A DNA stretch of 64,000 nt from Monoplex corrugatus (GCA_030674185.1 CM060315.1:92054756-92118755); one strand, 5' to 3'; positions 45,558 to 58,594 are shown, counted from the stretch's first letter. The notes: generated from the letters alone by a model not told the origin. Numbers and translations: made by a program.

Positions 45558-46215
45558 GTACTGTGGGGGAGATGACGGGGGAGACATCAGTACTGTGGGG
45601 GAGATGACAGGGGGTGGGGAGACATCAGTACTATGGGGGAGATGACAGGGGGAGACATTAGTACTATGGGGGACAGGGGGTGGGGAGACATCAGTACTAT
45701 GGGGGAGACAGGGGGTGGGGAGACATCAGTACTATGGGGGAGATGACAGGGGGGGGGGAGACATCAGTACTGTGGGGGAGATGACAGGGGGTGGGGAGAC
45801 ATCAGTACTATGGGGGACAGGGGGTGGGGAGACATCAGTACTATGGGGGACAGGGGGTGGGGAGACATCAGTACTATGGGGGAGATGACAGGGGGTGGAG
45901 AGACATCAGTACTGTGGGGGAGATGACAGGGGGTGGGGAGACATCAGTACTATGGGGGAGATGACAGGGGGTGGAGAGACATCATCAGTACTATGGGGGA
46001 GATGACAGGGGGTGGGGAGACATCAGTACAATGGGGGAGATGACAGGGGGTGGGGAGACATCAGTACTATGGGGGAGATGACAGGGGGTGGGGAGACATC
46101 AGTACTATGGGGGAGATGACAGGGGGTGGGGAGACATCAGTACTATGGGGGAGATGACAGGGGGTGGGGAGACATCAGTACTATGGGGGAGATGACAGGG
46201 GCAGGGGAGACATCA
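45558..46215. repeat. 38-bp minisatellite, about 17 copies
   Basis: Unit GTACTATGGGGGAGATGACA, GGGGGTGGGGAGACATCA. Some units lack AGATGA. Confidence 0.95.
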
Positions 46216-46499
46216 GGCTTAATAAACACCAGGGGAAAAACTGCCTGAAACTTAACTCCCCTCTACTGAAAACAATAATACATAAATGAATAAACAATTA
46301 GGCCTACATGAATAAAGGAATGAATGGATACTAAATTAACACCCTATTTTACCACCAACATACACCCCCCCCCCCCCCCCTGCTGTATACCCCTCTATAC
46401 ACACCACACACAAACATCTTACAGTACCTCTATACCACTAAAACACATACCTCTTTCAGTACCCCATATCAAAACATCCCTTACAGTACCCTATACCAA

Positions 46500-47487
46500 C
46501 ACACCCACCCTTTACTGTACCCCTACACACACACACACACCTTACTGTACCCCTACACAACCACCACCTTACTGTACCCCTATACCAACACACCCACCCT
46601 TTACTGTACCCCTACACACACACCACCTTACTGTACCCCTATACCAACACACCCACCCTTTACTGTACCCCTACACACACCACCTTACTGTACCCCTATA
46701 CCAACACACCCACCCTTTACTGTACCCTACACACACAACCTTACTGTACCCCTACACACACACACCTTACTGTACCCCTACACACACACACACACACACC
46801 TTACTGTACCCCTACACACACACACACACACACACACCTTACTGTACCCCTACACACACACACACACACCTTACTGTACCCCTATACCAACACACCCACC
46901 CTTTACTGTACCCCTACACAACCACCACCTTACTGTACCCCTATACCAACACACCCACCCTTTACTGTACCCCTACACACACACCACCTTACTGTACCCT
47001 ATACCAACACACCCACCCTTTACTGTACCCCTACACACACCACCTTACTGTACCCCTATACCAACACACCCACCCTTTACTGTACCCCTACACACACAAC
47101 CTTACTGTACCCCTACACACACACACACACACCTTACTGTACCCCTACACACACACACACACACACACCTTACTGTACCCCTACAACACACACACACACA
47201 CACACACCTTACTGTACCCCTACACACACACACACACACCTTACTGTACCCCTACACACACACACCTTACTGTACCCCTACACACACACACACACACACA
47301 CACACACCTTACTGTACCCCTACACATCACACACACCCACACACACCTTACTGTACCCCTACACACACACCACACACAACACCACCTTACTGTACCCCTA
47401 CACACACACACACTTACTGTACCCTATACCAACACACCACCCTTTACTGTACCCCTACACACACACACACACACCACTTACTGTACC

Positions 47488-47521
<34 letters not shown>

Positions 47522-47600
47522 TGACCCTACACACACCAACTTACTGTACCTACACACACACACACCTTACTGTACCCAACACAACACCTTACTGTACCAA
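46500..47600. repeat. CA-rich minisatellite with CCTTACTGTACCCCTA core
   Basis: CCTTACTGTACCCCTACACA alternates with CA runs of varying length and with TACCAACACACCCACCCTTT units. A 466-codon + frame through it is composition-driven. Confidence 0.95.
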
Positions 47601-47639
47601 TACAACAGAGGAATGTTACTTGTATATTTCTGTACAGAC

Positions 47640-48600
47640 CATATCCCACTTAATATGCAATCTGCCACACAGCTGCTCTATTTTTGGCCGCAATCTACCC
47701 AAGATCACCGAGATTAGGGTATGAAGACGCCACCAGACAACAGCGCCGCCTACACTCTACCCACTGGTTTTGATGTGGCGGACCAGGCAAAAAGAAATGT
47801 CCCTCCCCTCTTGTATCACTAGGCTCTAGAGGGGAGCACAAAGGACAGGAATTGAGGCAAGTGTGTAAGGACTCCATCACCACTAGAATGGAAACTGTTG
47901 TCTTGGATCCATTAAGAGCATGGATTTCACTATGGTGGTTATGAGTGGTCAAAGAACGCAACAATCATGTTGTCTGGCTAGTTTGCCGCAGACAAAGTGT
48001 GTTAGCACAAGAAGCGAGAGCACCTTGATCAGGGGTAAGACCGGTGCTAGGGGTTCCGTGAGACAGAGTAGAGAGCAATTCCCCCGGCTGTGGCCAATGG
48101 TATATCTGCCACAAGGATCAGGCCGCACAGTCTCTCCTAGCTGCAGTTTGGTTATGAACAGCTGAGCACCAGGGCCAAAGAATGAATGTGGGTAGGACGT
48201 ATGTGGCAGCACCTGGAGGCATCTGCACTCCAAATTTTTGTCTATCTCAAGTATGTACTGTCCAAAAACAGAGCAATCGTGTGTCATACTGCACAAGTTG
48301 GATAATGTAAGAGTGACGCTAAAACATTCCGTACTTAACACTACATGACTATACAACCGACACATTATAATATTCCCATGGTACACTTGCTATGTCAACC
48401 ATGCCGACAGAAACGGGTCACCATGGTATCAAACTATCCAGTCCTGGGATATCCCTACACCTGCTGTGCTGTGGGCAACATCTCTCCTGAACAACTGACT
48501 TGACAGGGGAGGTGGGGGTTGACACTGAACACAGGGCTGACTTACCACTACACTGCAGTGACATACATGTACAGGGGACTATGGACAGGGGGTTGGGGGT
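47640..48600. other. non-repetitive block with unrecognised open frames
   Basis: Balanced base composition, no arrays. A 145-codon - frame (47949-48386) includes GPGAQLFITKLQLGETVRPD and several cysteines, but I do not recognise it and see no convincing splice sites. It could be part of a 3' UTR or unknown exon on the - strand. Confidence 0.25.
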
Positions 48601-49495
48601 CATGAGTTATATGTAGCCTACCACACACTGTCATCTCCCACATTAGGTCTTCATGGGCCGGGCTGGACAAGGCCAAACTAATTAGTACAACCTGTACAAT
48701 ACATCGCATGACCCATTCCAGTATTTACCATCTGCATAACAAATTGATCAAGTGATAAACTATGACATCATGTATCAAACTGACAGAAATAACATCATCT
48801 GTATAATGACATCCATACTATGTGTCTGTGTAATCTGTGAAACTGATGATGAACTATGACGTTGCCTTGCACATCAAACTGACTTGGCACGTGGACAGAA
48901 ATAAAAAGGGCTTAGTCAAATGGCTGGGCTACTTTCAACAGCATGACTTGACCAACACAAACGTGTAGGCCTACATAATTATATATGAACGGAGGAGTAG
49001 AGAACCATTGGTGGTATAAACAATGACTTCTGTACATTCATGGGAGACGTACATCAACATACGAGGACATCAAAAGCTGAAGACAGGAGACCTTGGATGA
49101 CACACAAAGTGCAAGAGATCGACACAAAACATGAGTCGTTTGACAAACTGAATACCACATTATGTACAGACAGAAACACACACACACAAAAAGTACCGAT
49201 ATATATATAATATATACAAGGCACAAACATATAAATGACTCGAGTATTGCTGTACATTAAAACACACAATACAGGGCACACACAAGTATTGCTGCACATA
49301 AAGGAACAGGTACACAAACATCTTTGTACAGTGAAGACCCCACATGTACGTACATCAGCGACACACACAGCCCAGACCTGTTCTGACCACAACCCACTTC
49401 TTTCCCCTACTTACGTGAAATGCCATCAGTAGACGGTCGCTGAACATCAGGTCAGATTTTCACTGTTGAAAAATGATGGTGTCAACACAACTATT
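48600..49495. other. unannotated
   Basis: No feature recognised; short TA-rich run near 49200. Confidence 0.35.
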
Positions 49496-49496
49496 T

Positions 49497-49688
49497 TAGC
49501 CATTTGACTCCCGCTCCCTGTCCACCAGCTTTTTGCATCATCCACCATGCCAGCAAAGCAGAAACTCCACATTTTGACTTCCTCATCCTATCCGTCAGCT
49601 TCCTGCAGGAAGTTGGTGGATTGGGCGAGGGAGTCAAGGAGTTAAGTTTTTGCAGCTGGTGGATAGTGTGCGGGAGGCAAAGGGTTAA
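49497..49688. mobile_element. TTAA palindromic MITE, nested, diverged
   Basis: Left end TTTGACTCCCGCTCCCTG, inner palindrome around CAGCTTCCTGCAGGAAGTTG, right end GCGGGAGGCAAAGGGTTAA. Confidence 0.7.
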
Positions 49689-49689
49689 T

Positions 49690-50513
49690 GACGTAATCAA
49701 CGTCAACTGGACATCAATCATGTAGCCTATAGCAACTGGACATCAATGTTGATAGCCAGATCAACACTACTTTTGATGACATCGTCAATAGTCTTATCAC
49801 CACCAGTTTCAGGGGACATCAATTAAAATAAGCAGTGTAAATCCTACAGATCATGTATACAATAAACACAAATAGCCACAGTCAACAACACCACAGAGAT
49901 CAGTTTATACGTCAGATCAGGAAACGAGCAACACAGAAATACTTTTCTCCTAACAGGGTTTTTTGGTTTTTTCCTATGCAGCACGGAGAAGAAAACTGAT
50001 GTGGTGTTCAGCAATTGTCAGATGGCGCCTCACACAAGCAGGGCAATCACACCATACATCCAACATGGCTGACGTCACACAGTTAAAAACACCTAATACA
50101 GCAGAAACAAAACTTGCAAGATGGCCAGACGAAACACATCCTGCATGGCCAAACTCAAACTTCTAAAATGGTCAACTTTGTAAATGTAGGCTACATGTAT
50201 CCAACTGGTTCACTCACTTGCGCCACCATCAACATCTCTGCTTTTTTGTAGAAAAGCACATGCCCACGCTTGACCAATACGTAAGGTAACTACAAGCAGA
50301 CGTTATAGGGCCTACCTGCTGTGTTGACCGACACATTACTGATGAACAGTAGCCGTCAGTACCAACAACCTGGGCATCACCTGTATGTACAACAAATTCA
50401 CCATACCTACTAAACAACAATGTGTCGCCTACCATTCTTTCTACACAACCCTCTCATGACATGCACCGCTTTCCTCCAGTTCCACCGATCTGTCAAACCA
50501 GCAGGGTTTCTTT
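49690..50513. other. unannotated
   Basis: No feature recognised. Confidence 0.3.
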
Positions 50514-50690
50514 TTAACCCTTTTGACTCCCATACGCTATCCACTAACAGCAAAAACCTAACCCTTTCACTTCCTCACTCTACCCACCAGCTTCCTGCAG
50601 CGAGCTGGTGGATAGTGAGAGTCAAAGGGTTAAGATTTTGCTTTGGCTGGGCATGGCGCTGACAATTCTGTATGCGCTTCACCCAAACGT
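50514..50690. mobile_element. TTAA palindromic MITE joined to a SINE
   Basis: TTAACCCTTTTGACTCCC then inner CTTCCTGCAGCGAGCTGG and GAGTCAAAGGGTTAAG, with the right part degraded into a SINE end (TGTATGCGCTTCACCC). Confidence 0.65.
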
Positions 50691-50905
50691 ACCAGCAGTG
50701 TAGCTGGCAGACTCCCGAGCCTGTGCAAAACCCTACGTGCAGGCAAGGTCTTGAAACAGGAGTGGGGGCTATAAAAACACTAAGCTGACATCACCAGAAC
50801 GATGGAAACATTAGGAAAGGCAGCAAACAGGACAAGTTTTAATGTTGCACGTTAGGGTTAACTCAAGATGTTGGATCTTCAGTCCATGGCTGTACCAAAA
50901 ACAAA
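50675..50905 (-). mobile_element. SINE family 1 copy, minus strand
   Basis: On the - strand: a head with TTGAGTTAACCC, then CATCGTTCTGGTGATGTCAG, TTTCAAGACCTTGCCTGCA, GCCAGCTACACTGCTGG and a tail resembling GAAGCGCATACAGAATTGTC. Confidence 0.65.
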
Positions 50906-51399
50906 AAATAAACAACAAACGACCAGCTACTGTGAAGCCAGCAGGAGACGCCATCATCATATATATATACACAGGTGATCCAGCCCTCCCACCAGCCCCT
51001 CTCCTGTGTAAGCCTTCATTAGAGCAGCGAACACAGAGAACAGCAAGATTCTGTACACAACACTGTACAGTAACAATTTTGCATGACACATTTTGAATTA
51101 TCAGAACACGCACAACCATGCCTCTCCCTCCTACCACACACACACACACACACATCCCTTCATTCTCACACACGCACAGAGGCTCGCCTACAATCACATT
51201 ATAAAAAGCCTCGCTCATGAGGCCATGCATTATCCTCTTAAAAAACACTTCCACATACATTTGCCCACATACAAAACATTACCACTGCTTAATGACCCTA
51301 TAAAACAAAAAGTCGCACATCAACACCATGAAACAGCCAAAACTCGGCGTATGCATAAACTACTGGGACAACAAAATTCTGATTTTTTTTCCAGAGAGG

Positions 51400-51584
51400 T
51401 TCATGCAGCCAGACAATTCCATATGCGCTCCACCCAAACCTGCCATCAATTATCTGGCAGACACTGTGAGCCTGTACAAAACCCCATACGCTGATCTTCA
51501 GTTGGGGACAGAAGGGACCTATGGAACACTACGCCGACTCTACAACAATGGAAACATTAAGACGGGCAGCAAAAGGCCAGGATT
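51400..51584 (-). mobile_element. SINE family 1 copy, minus strand, hit by a TTAA MITE
   Basis: Contains AATTCCATATGCGCTCCACC, CAATTATCTGGCAGACAC and AACATTAAGACGGGCAGC, i.e. the complement of the family body. It ends at TTAA 51585, where the MITE starts; related copies at 50820 and 54583 show TTTTAATGTTGC uninterrupted at this place. Confidence 0.7.
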
Positions 51585-51680
51585 TTAACCCTTTGACTCC
51601 TGCACCCAGTCCAGCATCCTGCATTGTCAACCATGCTGGCAAAGCGAGTTGGTGGATAGGATGCAAGAGTCAAAGGGTTG
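51585..51680. mobile_element. short TTAA MITE copy
   Basis: TTAACCCTTTGACTCCTGC at left; GCAAGAGTCAAAGGGTTGG at right with the final TTAA mutated. It lacks the inner palindrome. Confidence 0.7.
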
Positions 51681-51790
51681 GGACTGAAGGCGAGATAGTA
51701 GGCCCTAGGCCCTACGTTACGTCTAGAGCAATACAGACAGATAGTAGGCCCTAGGCCCTACGTTACGTCTAGAGCAACACAGACAGACAT
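51680..51790. repeat. 46-bp direct duplication
   Basis: GATAGTAGGCCCTAGGCCCT and ACGTTACGTCTAGAGCAA occur twice in tandem. Confidence 0.8.
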
Positions 51791-52610
51791 CAAACACCAC
51801 ACCATTCATACAACACTGCACACACACACGCACCCAGAAGTCACACATCAAACAACTACACACCTGCCAACCTCAAGTCCGCCTTGTCAGTACTTTGAAG
51901 GCGTTCTGTCCTGTTTTTCAACACCTGAACAACTTCTCACAAAAGCAGGTTTTAACATATGTAAATGCTGCGCACATAATGGTCGATCGGTTGGGTGTCT
52001 TTTCCCCTTACAGAATAACAATTGTTACTATGTTATATAAAAAAAAGGATACATTCTTTATTTTTTCAAAATTAGTTTTGTCTCAGTAAAGAAAATATAT
52101 CTTGTCAAACGGAAAATACAGTAATATATATTATTGTATATGAGAAAATAGAAAGCGTAACATGTAAAACATCACTGGGATGATTTTACAAGCACTACGC
52201 AACTTTTGTTGGTGTGGAGAAGGGGAGGAATGTTATCTCAATACACAAATACAGAGACCTGTAGTTCTTGCTATAAAGCTGAAAGTTTCAACTGCATCCT
52301 TAAATACTAATTAAGGGATACTGTCGCATTTGGTCTAAAGAGTAAAACTGAAATTTACAAATTGCACTCTAAAATACCAATTCATTTAAGGGATATTGTT
52401 GGACATGATCTAAAAGAGTAAAGCTGAAACTTATATGTTGTAGGCCTACTCATAAATACAAATCAGTATAAGGGTTATTCTATTACATCATGTATACGAG
52501 TACGGTATCGGTACCCGGCATGTTATGTCCGTGCAATTTTCAGCATGGACTCCACATCCATTAGTTACATGTTCTCTTGGCTTTTTGTGCTAGTCTTGCA
52601 AAGACGACTT
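51790..52610. other. AT-rich, unannotated
   Basis: No feature recognised except loose repetition of AAGGGATATTGT-like phrases near 52310-52480. Confidence 0.3.
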
Positions 52611-52803
52611 TAACCCTTTGACTCACACACCTTGTCCAAAGTATCCTGCATTGTCAACCACGCTAGCAATACAAAAACTTGACCCTTTTACACCCCCCCA
52701 CCCTATCCACCAGCTTCCTGTAGAAAGCTGGTGGATAGGGTGAGGGAATCAAAAGGTTAAATGTTTGCAGTTGGTGGATACGGTGCAGAGACAAAGGGTT
52801 AAA
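52611..52803. mobile_element. TTAA palindromic MITE, nested, diverged
   Basis: TTAACCCTTTGACTCACAC at left, inner arms around CAGCTTCCTGTAGAAAGCTG, right end AGACAAAGGGTTAA. Same architecture as 10208-10393 with more mutations. Confidence 0.75.
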
Positions 52804-53960
52804 AATCGCAATGTGAACTTGATTGATGATGTAGGCCTACTGAATGTGTATGTATAAAATAAATTCCAAAAGGAAAAAATCTGTTGAAATAATCATTAAA
52901 ATAATGAAAACAAATAAAACATGCTAACATTTATACCACTACTCAGTATCAAATAATATAATAAGAATAAATCAAGTTTTGAAAATGCTGATCATTTAAT
53001 ATTAATATATCCTTCATCCTGACACTAACGTAAGAGAGCACGATGGTAAACTGGACAAGTCTGTCCCGTTAATACTGTGTGTTTGCAATTAGTATTCTCT
53101 CTGTAAGCGAAAATACTAAAATGTTCTTTTGTGTGTGTGTGCGCGCCCGTTTTCATTCATATTCTATCATAATAATATTATATGATGCAGCACAGGGATA
53201 GGCTACCATGACAAAAAGACAGAGAGAAAGAGACAAAAGTGACAGACACACAGCCAGATAAGCCTGAAGTGTAGCCTACTGTATTGTCTATTTTCATGCC
53301 AGAAAAAACAAAACATGACCAATTCAATCACCAAATGACAGGCCATCAGAAACATACACAACCATCTTGACTCAGAAATCTGGCAAAAACTCGGCTGAAA
53401 AATGACATACATTTCAATAAAATCATGGACACAACGCTCTTCCTACTAACAGCCACCATTTTGAAATTTCCAAAAGTGGACCGATGCTTCTCTTCGGCAC
53501 AGAGAATTTAAGCTGGCAAGTTGATAAAACATCTTCAAACCGGAATTTGAACTGAAATTTATTTTCACTTATCTTATAACCCTAACACCAAAAAAACAGG
53601 ACAGTACAGCAAAGTACCGGCAGGCAGGCAAGGCAGGCAGGCAGGTCTACAGTTACCCTTTCAGGCTCCATGCCACACTTGTGGCCCACATACACAAAAG
53701 TACACACAATCGTAAACACAAACAACACCTGACATAATACACAGTGACACACACAACAAGCTAAACAACACGTACAACATCATTATGAAAGATGGCATCA
53801 TGATAACACAATATAACGATGGCATGTTAATAACACGATGAACATGGTAGTCTAACATCTTCCCTTTTCATACAATTTTTAAGAAAACAAAGCTTCTCTA
53901 ATTTCAGCTGAACTCTAATCTGACATGTGTCAAGAACTTTGAAGTCTGTTCAAGAGGGAT
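52804..53960. other. AT-rich, unannotated
   Basis: No exon recognised. A GCAGGCAGGCA run occurs near 53620-53645. Confidence 0.3.
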
Positions 53961-53964
53961 TCAC

Positions 53965-54645
53965 TGTAACTGGACAATTCCATATGCGCTCCACCCTGAT
54001 CTGCCAGCAATGATCTGGCAACTCCCTGAGCCTGTGCAAACCTATGTGCTGGCAATGTCTTGATATGGGAAGGAGGGAGGAGCCGGACCTATCAAACAGT
54101 AAGCTGACACCAGCAGAATGATGGAAACATTAAGATGGACAGCCAACAGACCAGTGGACCTATCAAACAGTAAGCTGACACCAGCAGAATGATGGAAACA
54201 TTAAGATGGACAGCCAACAGACCAGTGGACCTATCAAACAGTAAGCTGACACCAGCAGAATGATGGAAACATTAAGATGGACAGCCAACAGACCAGTGGA
54301 CCTATGAAACACTAAGCTGACACCAGCAGAATGATGGAAACATCAAGATGGACAGCCAACAGGACAGTGGACCTATGAAACAGTAAGCTGACACCAGCAG
54401 AATGATGGAAACATTCAGATGCAAACACAGTGACAGCACAGCCATGACTATCAACGTACTGACACAGAATGATGGAACATAGAGGCACCAAAACAGTGAC
54501 ACCACAGCAGTGGACCTATCAAACAGTAAGCTGACACCAGCAGAATGATGGAAACATTAAGATGGACAGCCAACAGGCCAGTTTTTAATGTTGCCGGCTG
54601 GGATTGAACTCAGAATACCGGTATGAGATCTTGAGTCCACAGCTG
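53965..54645 (-). mobile_element. SINE family 1, minus strand, with internal tandem expansion
   Basis: On the - strand the head (GAGTTCAATCCCAGCC near 54595-54612) is followed by the body, and the tail is at 53970-54050. Between about 54085 and 54580 a 71-bp body segment (ACCTATCAAACAGTAAGCTG, ACACCAGCAGAATGATGG, AAACATTAAGATGGACAG) is repeated about six to seven times, one copy badly eroded. A normal SINE has it once. Confidence 0.75.
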
Positions 54646-54649
54646 AAAG

Positions 54650-54718
54650 TTTTTGCTTTGTTAGCATGGTTGGCCAAGCATGACGCTGGTGGACTGTGTG
54701 CAGGAGTCAAAGGGCTAA
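54650..54718. mobile_element. partial TTAA MITE
   Basis: TTTTTGCTTTGTTAGCATGG to GCAGGAGTCAAAGGGCTAA, one arm only. Confidence 0.55.
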
Positions 54719-55029
54719 GTAAGTTGACACTACCAGAGTGATCACAGTCTTCAGACAGTAAACAGACGGTGTTAATGTTGTGGGTACACGACAACCATAA
54801 CGACTTGGTAGGCCTACTACAGCTATGTCTCTACTGTACAGCACTCTGTGCACGACAAGGGTGAAAACAGTGCGATGTCACTCCACACTGACATCAACAA
54901 AACGAGTATGACGGACCGACTCTCATAGCAATAAGTGTTCTTCTCACCAAAATCACAATCAGCTTCAAATATACAAAACCAAAATTTGATAACAAAATTA
55001 ACAAAAATAGGAAAAAATCGCTTCTGTAC

Positions 55030-55065
55030 ACACAAACACACATACACACACACACACGCACGCAC

Positions 55066-55098
<33 letters not shown>

Positions 55099-55150
55099 GC
55101 ACGCACGCAACGCGCACGCATGCACGCCACACACACACACACACAGAGGC
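55030..55150. repeat. (CA)n / (GCAC)n microsatellite
   Basis: CA repeats with a GCACGCACGCACGCA interior near 55092. Confidence 0.95.
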
Positions 55151-55169
55151 AAAACAGTGTGGCAAAATC

Positions 55170-55352
55170 AATTCCTTCCTGCATTAAGCTGGAGGTTAGG
55201 GCGAGGAAGCCAAAGGGTTAAGGTTTTGCTTTGATATCATGGCCAATAATGCGGGAAAGCTGGTAGACAAGCTGAGGAAGTCAAAGGGTTAAGGTTTTGC
55301 TTTGCTATCATGACTGATAACGGTGGGTATGGTGAGGAAGTCAAAAGGTTAA
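55170..55352. repeat. tandem partial TTAA MITE units
   Basis: GAGGAAGTCAAAGGGTTAAG, GTTTTGCTTTGCTATCATG repeated about 2.5 times with period about 80. Confidence 0.65.
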
Positions 55353-55537
55353 CACATACATACACAGAGTTAGTAGACCTACCATCCATTAAGTTGGCAT
55401 TCATTAAACACATGCTCTACTAGCATGACGCCGACAGTAATTCAACACAGTGACACTAACAAACAACCCATGATGCTTCACATGACAAAAAATCCCCAAC
55501 AATATGAAACAATCTCCCTCTTCCACAAGAAAAGAGA

Positions 55538-55538
<1 letters not shown>

Positions 55539-55569
<31 letters not shown>
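55539..55569. repeat. poly-G run
   Basis: About 30 consecutive G residues after GAGAGAGG, capable in principle of forming a G-quadruplex. Confidence 0.9.
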
Positions 55570-55859
55570 GAAAGAGATTAAAAACCGACAAAAGATGTAA
55601 CAGCCTTTAGTCCACATTGTGGACAAAAACATGGGTGTGTGAGAGGGAGAGACGGACAGAAAGCAGTTTGAAGATTGTACCTGAGAAGCACAAAGTCAGC
55701 GTTTTATGTAGGGACCATGCCCACTCCCAGTCACACACACAGTTCATTTTGACTTGTAGGTAACTAAAACATGTCACTCTATCTAAAGGGTACTACAACG
55801 CTTCCATCAAACTCACACTTATCAAACTATTCATTCTTAATCACATAGAAATATTTCAT

Positions 55860-56160
55860 TCTGAAACACTGCGTTTCTACCGCCGTCAGTCAACAATTTG
55901 TTTCTACCTAATTTCCACCCATGTCAGCAAACTATTCATTCCTACCTGACAATCGACAATTTATTTCTACCTATTTTCCACCATCATCAGTCCACAACTT
56001 ATTTCTACCAGTCGACAGTTTATCTCTGCCTATTCAGCTGACAATTTAGTTCTATCCATTTTCTAATACTGTCCACTGACAATTCATTTCTACCAGTCAA
56101 ATCGACAATGTATTCCTATTTTTCACCAATGTGAGTCGACAGTTTATTTCTACTCAATTT
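55860..56160. repeat. degenerate tandem repeat
   Basis: Loose copies of GACAATTTATTTCTACCTAT and TTTCCACCAATGTCAGTC, period about 45-50. Confidence 0.6.
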
Positions 56161-56369
56161 CAATCATCGTCAGTCCTTTCATTTTCAGAAACAAGCATTT
56201 GCCGTTGCTTGTTATACACGATTTTCCTGTCATACGCATCACCTTTCTCGTTCACAATCATTATCCTCAGATAAACTTTCTCGTTTATACAAAACATTCC
56301 CATCACCACCTTGTTCATAATTTTTTTTTTTGTATATAAATTCTCGTGTTTACACACAAGTTTCCTATC

Positions 56370-56710
56370 ATAAATGTTATGTTCGTGTTCATAAACAATC
56401 TTTTTCTGCAATAAACTTTCCAGTTTATAATCATCACCTTTCCAGTTTACAGCCATCAACTTTCCAGTTATAACCATCAACTTTCCAGTTTATAATCATC
56501 ACCTTTCCAGTTTACAGCCATCACCTTTCCAGTTTACAGCCATCAACTTCCAGTTTATAATCATCAACTTTCCAGTTTACAGCCATCAACTTTCCAGTTT
56601 ACAGCCATCAACTTTCCAGTTTACAGCCATCAACTTCCAGTTACAGCATCAACTTTCCAGTTTACAGCCATCAACTTTCCAGTTTACAGCAATCAACTTT
56701 CCAGTTTATA
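56370..56710. repeat. 22-bp minisatellite
   Basis: Unit CAGCCATCAACTTTCCAGTT TA, about 14 copies with ATAATCATCACC variants. The - open frame over it is an artefact. Confidence 0.9.
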
Positions 56711-57510
56711 CACAGCTGTTCGATTACAAAAGAAAGCTTTTTGCTCATAAACACATTTTTTTGTGAAGACAGTTCACCGTGTATTCAGAATGTTCCTATC
56801 ACAAACAATGTCTTACACTTCATAATTTGTTTGTGCAGATACATTTTCCCCCCATATACAAACTTTTTTTAATCACTAAGGATACATTCTTGTTTAGTAT
56901 ACAATATTTTTTGCTCATATACATCATTCTGTTTATGACTTTCCCCCCAATAACCACACCGTCAAATCAAAACACACAATAAATGACACTTCATCAGTTT
57001 TCTGTTCTCCAGATCAAAGAACGGAATCAGCTTATCACGGGGAAATACCCTGTTCCGTCAGGTCTATATTTCTGTGAGTCAATGTCTTTCACGTACGCTT
57101 GACAAACACCAGTTGGGAACAATGTTTGTGCCCGTCATGTTCTGTCAGCTGAGAATACGTTCTTAGTCTCCGTGTTATAGGTTTCTGATTTCTTTCTCTT
57201 CATAAACAACAGTTTCCTTCTTGTAAACCGTTTTTCTTTTCTTTTCTGCCCAACCGTTTTTGTGTGTTGTGTTAGGAAAAGACAACACCCTGTCGGCAAA
57301 CTGTTGTCGTCATCTGTCAACTCCTGTATGATAGCGTTCCATCTAGTTTTAATACCAAGCCTTTTTAAGGCAGCAACAGTTACATGTCAACTCTTCTACT
57401 TATCATACAGAGAGTTTTTAGGACAAAGCGATCAGCAACAGTTAAACTGGTTAGTTCCACACAAACCACAGACTATCAGCAACACTGACATTGGTCATAC
57501 AAGGACATTC
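56710..57510. other. unannotated
   Basis: Contains CGCTTGACAAACACCAGTTG near 57096, similar to the arm of the element at 13263-13515. Nothing else recognised. Confidence 0.35.
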
Positions 57511-57529
57511 ACCCTAGAAGACACATATT

Positions 57530-57775
57530 CCCAAACACCATTACGGGATTTTTCGGGTCCTACTGTTTCCTACTCAGAGTCGAGCGTGCTACGGGTGCGT
57601 TGGGAAGACTGGGACCACACAGTCGAGCCTCATCCACTTCACGGGTACGTCATTGAGGGTGCTGTTCAAATCTTGACCAACACTGCAGGTATCTGTCTCT
57701 ATCGTGCCTAGCTGATACCAGGATATATTATGACAGCACAGAGTACAGCCTTGTAAGCAATCTCAATCTACTGAA
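57530..57775 (+). mobile_element. SINE family 2 body
   Basis: GGGATTTTTCGGGTCCTACT, GTTTCCTACTCAGAGTCGAG then TGGGAAGACTGGGACCACAC and GATACCAGGATATATTATG. The first part matches the body after the tRNA-like head at 63716; the second matches 9285-9455. Together they assemble a longer family consensus. Confidence 0.55.
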
Positions 57776-58205
57776 CTCCCCAACACACCATGGTTACTAT
57801 CCCCACTGTGGATGTAATGATAGCATTATGTAAAACTGTCAGATTAAGCGCAAATGAATAAGGACCTAGGGGAGCAAAAAACAACTATTCACACACACAA
57901 ACCACAAGATTGTCAGGCCTGGACACGACCCGTTTTATCGGTTCACAGGTATGAACTATTTGTATTCTATCTATCTGCATTATGTACACTCAAAACAAAA
58001 CAAACAAAACAAAACAAAATAAGGACACATCAATGAACCACACACACACATCTCTTCCCGGCTTCAACACACCCCATCCTTCTCCATGTGGGCGCATACA
58101 CACATCAACAGTTTGAGCAAAGGCCACCGTATGAACCGCAGAAAGTGATAAACAGCATAAACCACATAAAGCCATAAACCACATAAAACCAGGCATTCCT
58201 CAGCA

Positions 58206-58537
58206 TCAACTTGTTGATGTCGCCGGTGTTGTCGACGACGACGACGTTGCCGTTGTTGTTGCTGTCGTTGTTGACGATGAGCTGGTCGCCGTGGTGACTG
58301 TGGTGGATGTGAGGGTAGAGGAAGAAGAGGAAGACGAGGAAGGGGCGTCCTCGGTGCTGCCACTTGGTGCGGGCTCTTCGAGGGAAGACGTGGTAGTGGA
58401 GGGTGGGGTGGTGGTGGTGGAGGTGTCCAGCTGGATGGTGGAGCGGATGGAGAGGTTGGAGGTGATGACGTCCACCGTCCCCCCACCTCCAGTCCCTCGA
58501 TCTCCGTCAGCAGTGCCGTGGCTTCCTGCAGTGTGTG
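58206..58537 (-). CDS. candidate Ser/Thr-rich exon of an unknown gene
   Basis: On the - strand an acceptor-like TTTGGTTTCCAG at 58549-58538 is followed by an open frame of 109 codons. It reads AGSHGTADGDRG, VDVITSNLSIRSTIQLDTS, then long Thr/Ser runs, ending at TGA. Such runs are common in extracellular mucin-like stalks. The other two frames are also unusually open: one runs to 58064 starting HTLQEATALLTEIEGLE, the third ends with a hydrophobic stretch FYVVYGFMWFMLFITF but has a stop near the acceptor. Composition bias could create all three, so frame and even coding status are unsettled. Confidence 0.25.
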
Positions 58538-58594
58538 CTGGAAACCAAACACGACAACAGTTATATGCACCACTATCACCACAGTCACCTTTCT

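Noticed and set aside
46324..47724. 466-codon Pro/Thr/His-rich + frame
   Set aside because: CA-rich array with variable unit length; no start context or domain.
57262..57711. 149-codon + frame
   Set aside because: Its 3' half is a SINE family 2 body found at two other places; no protein family fits.
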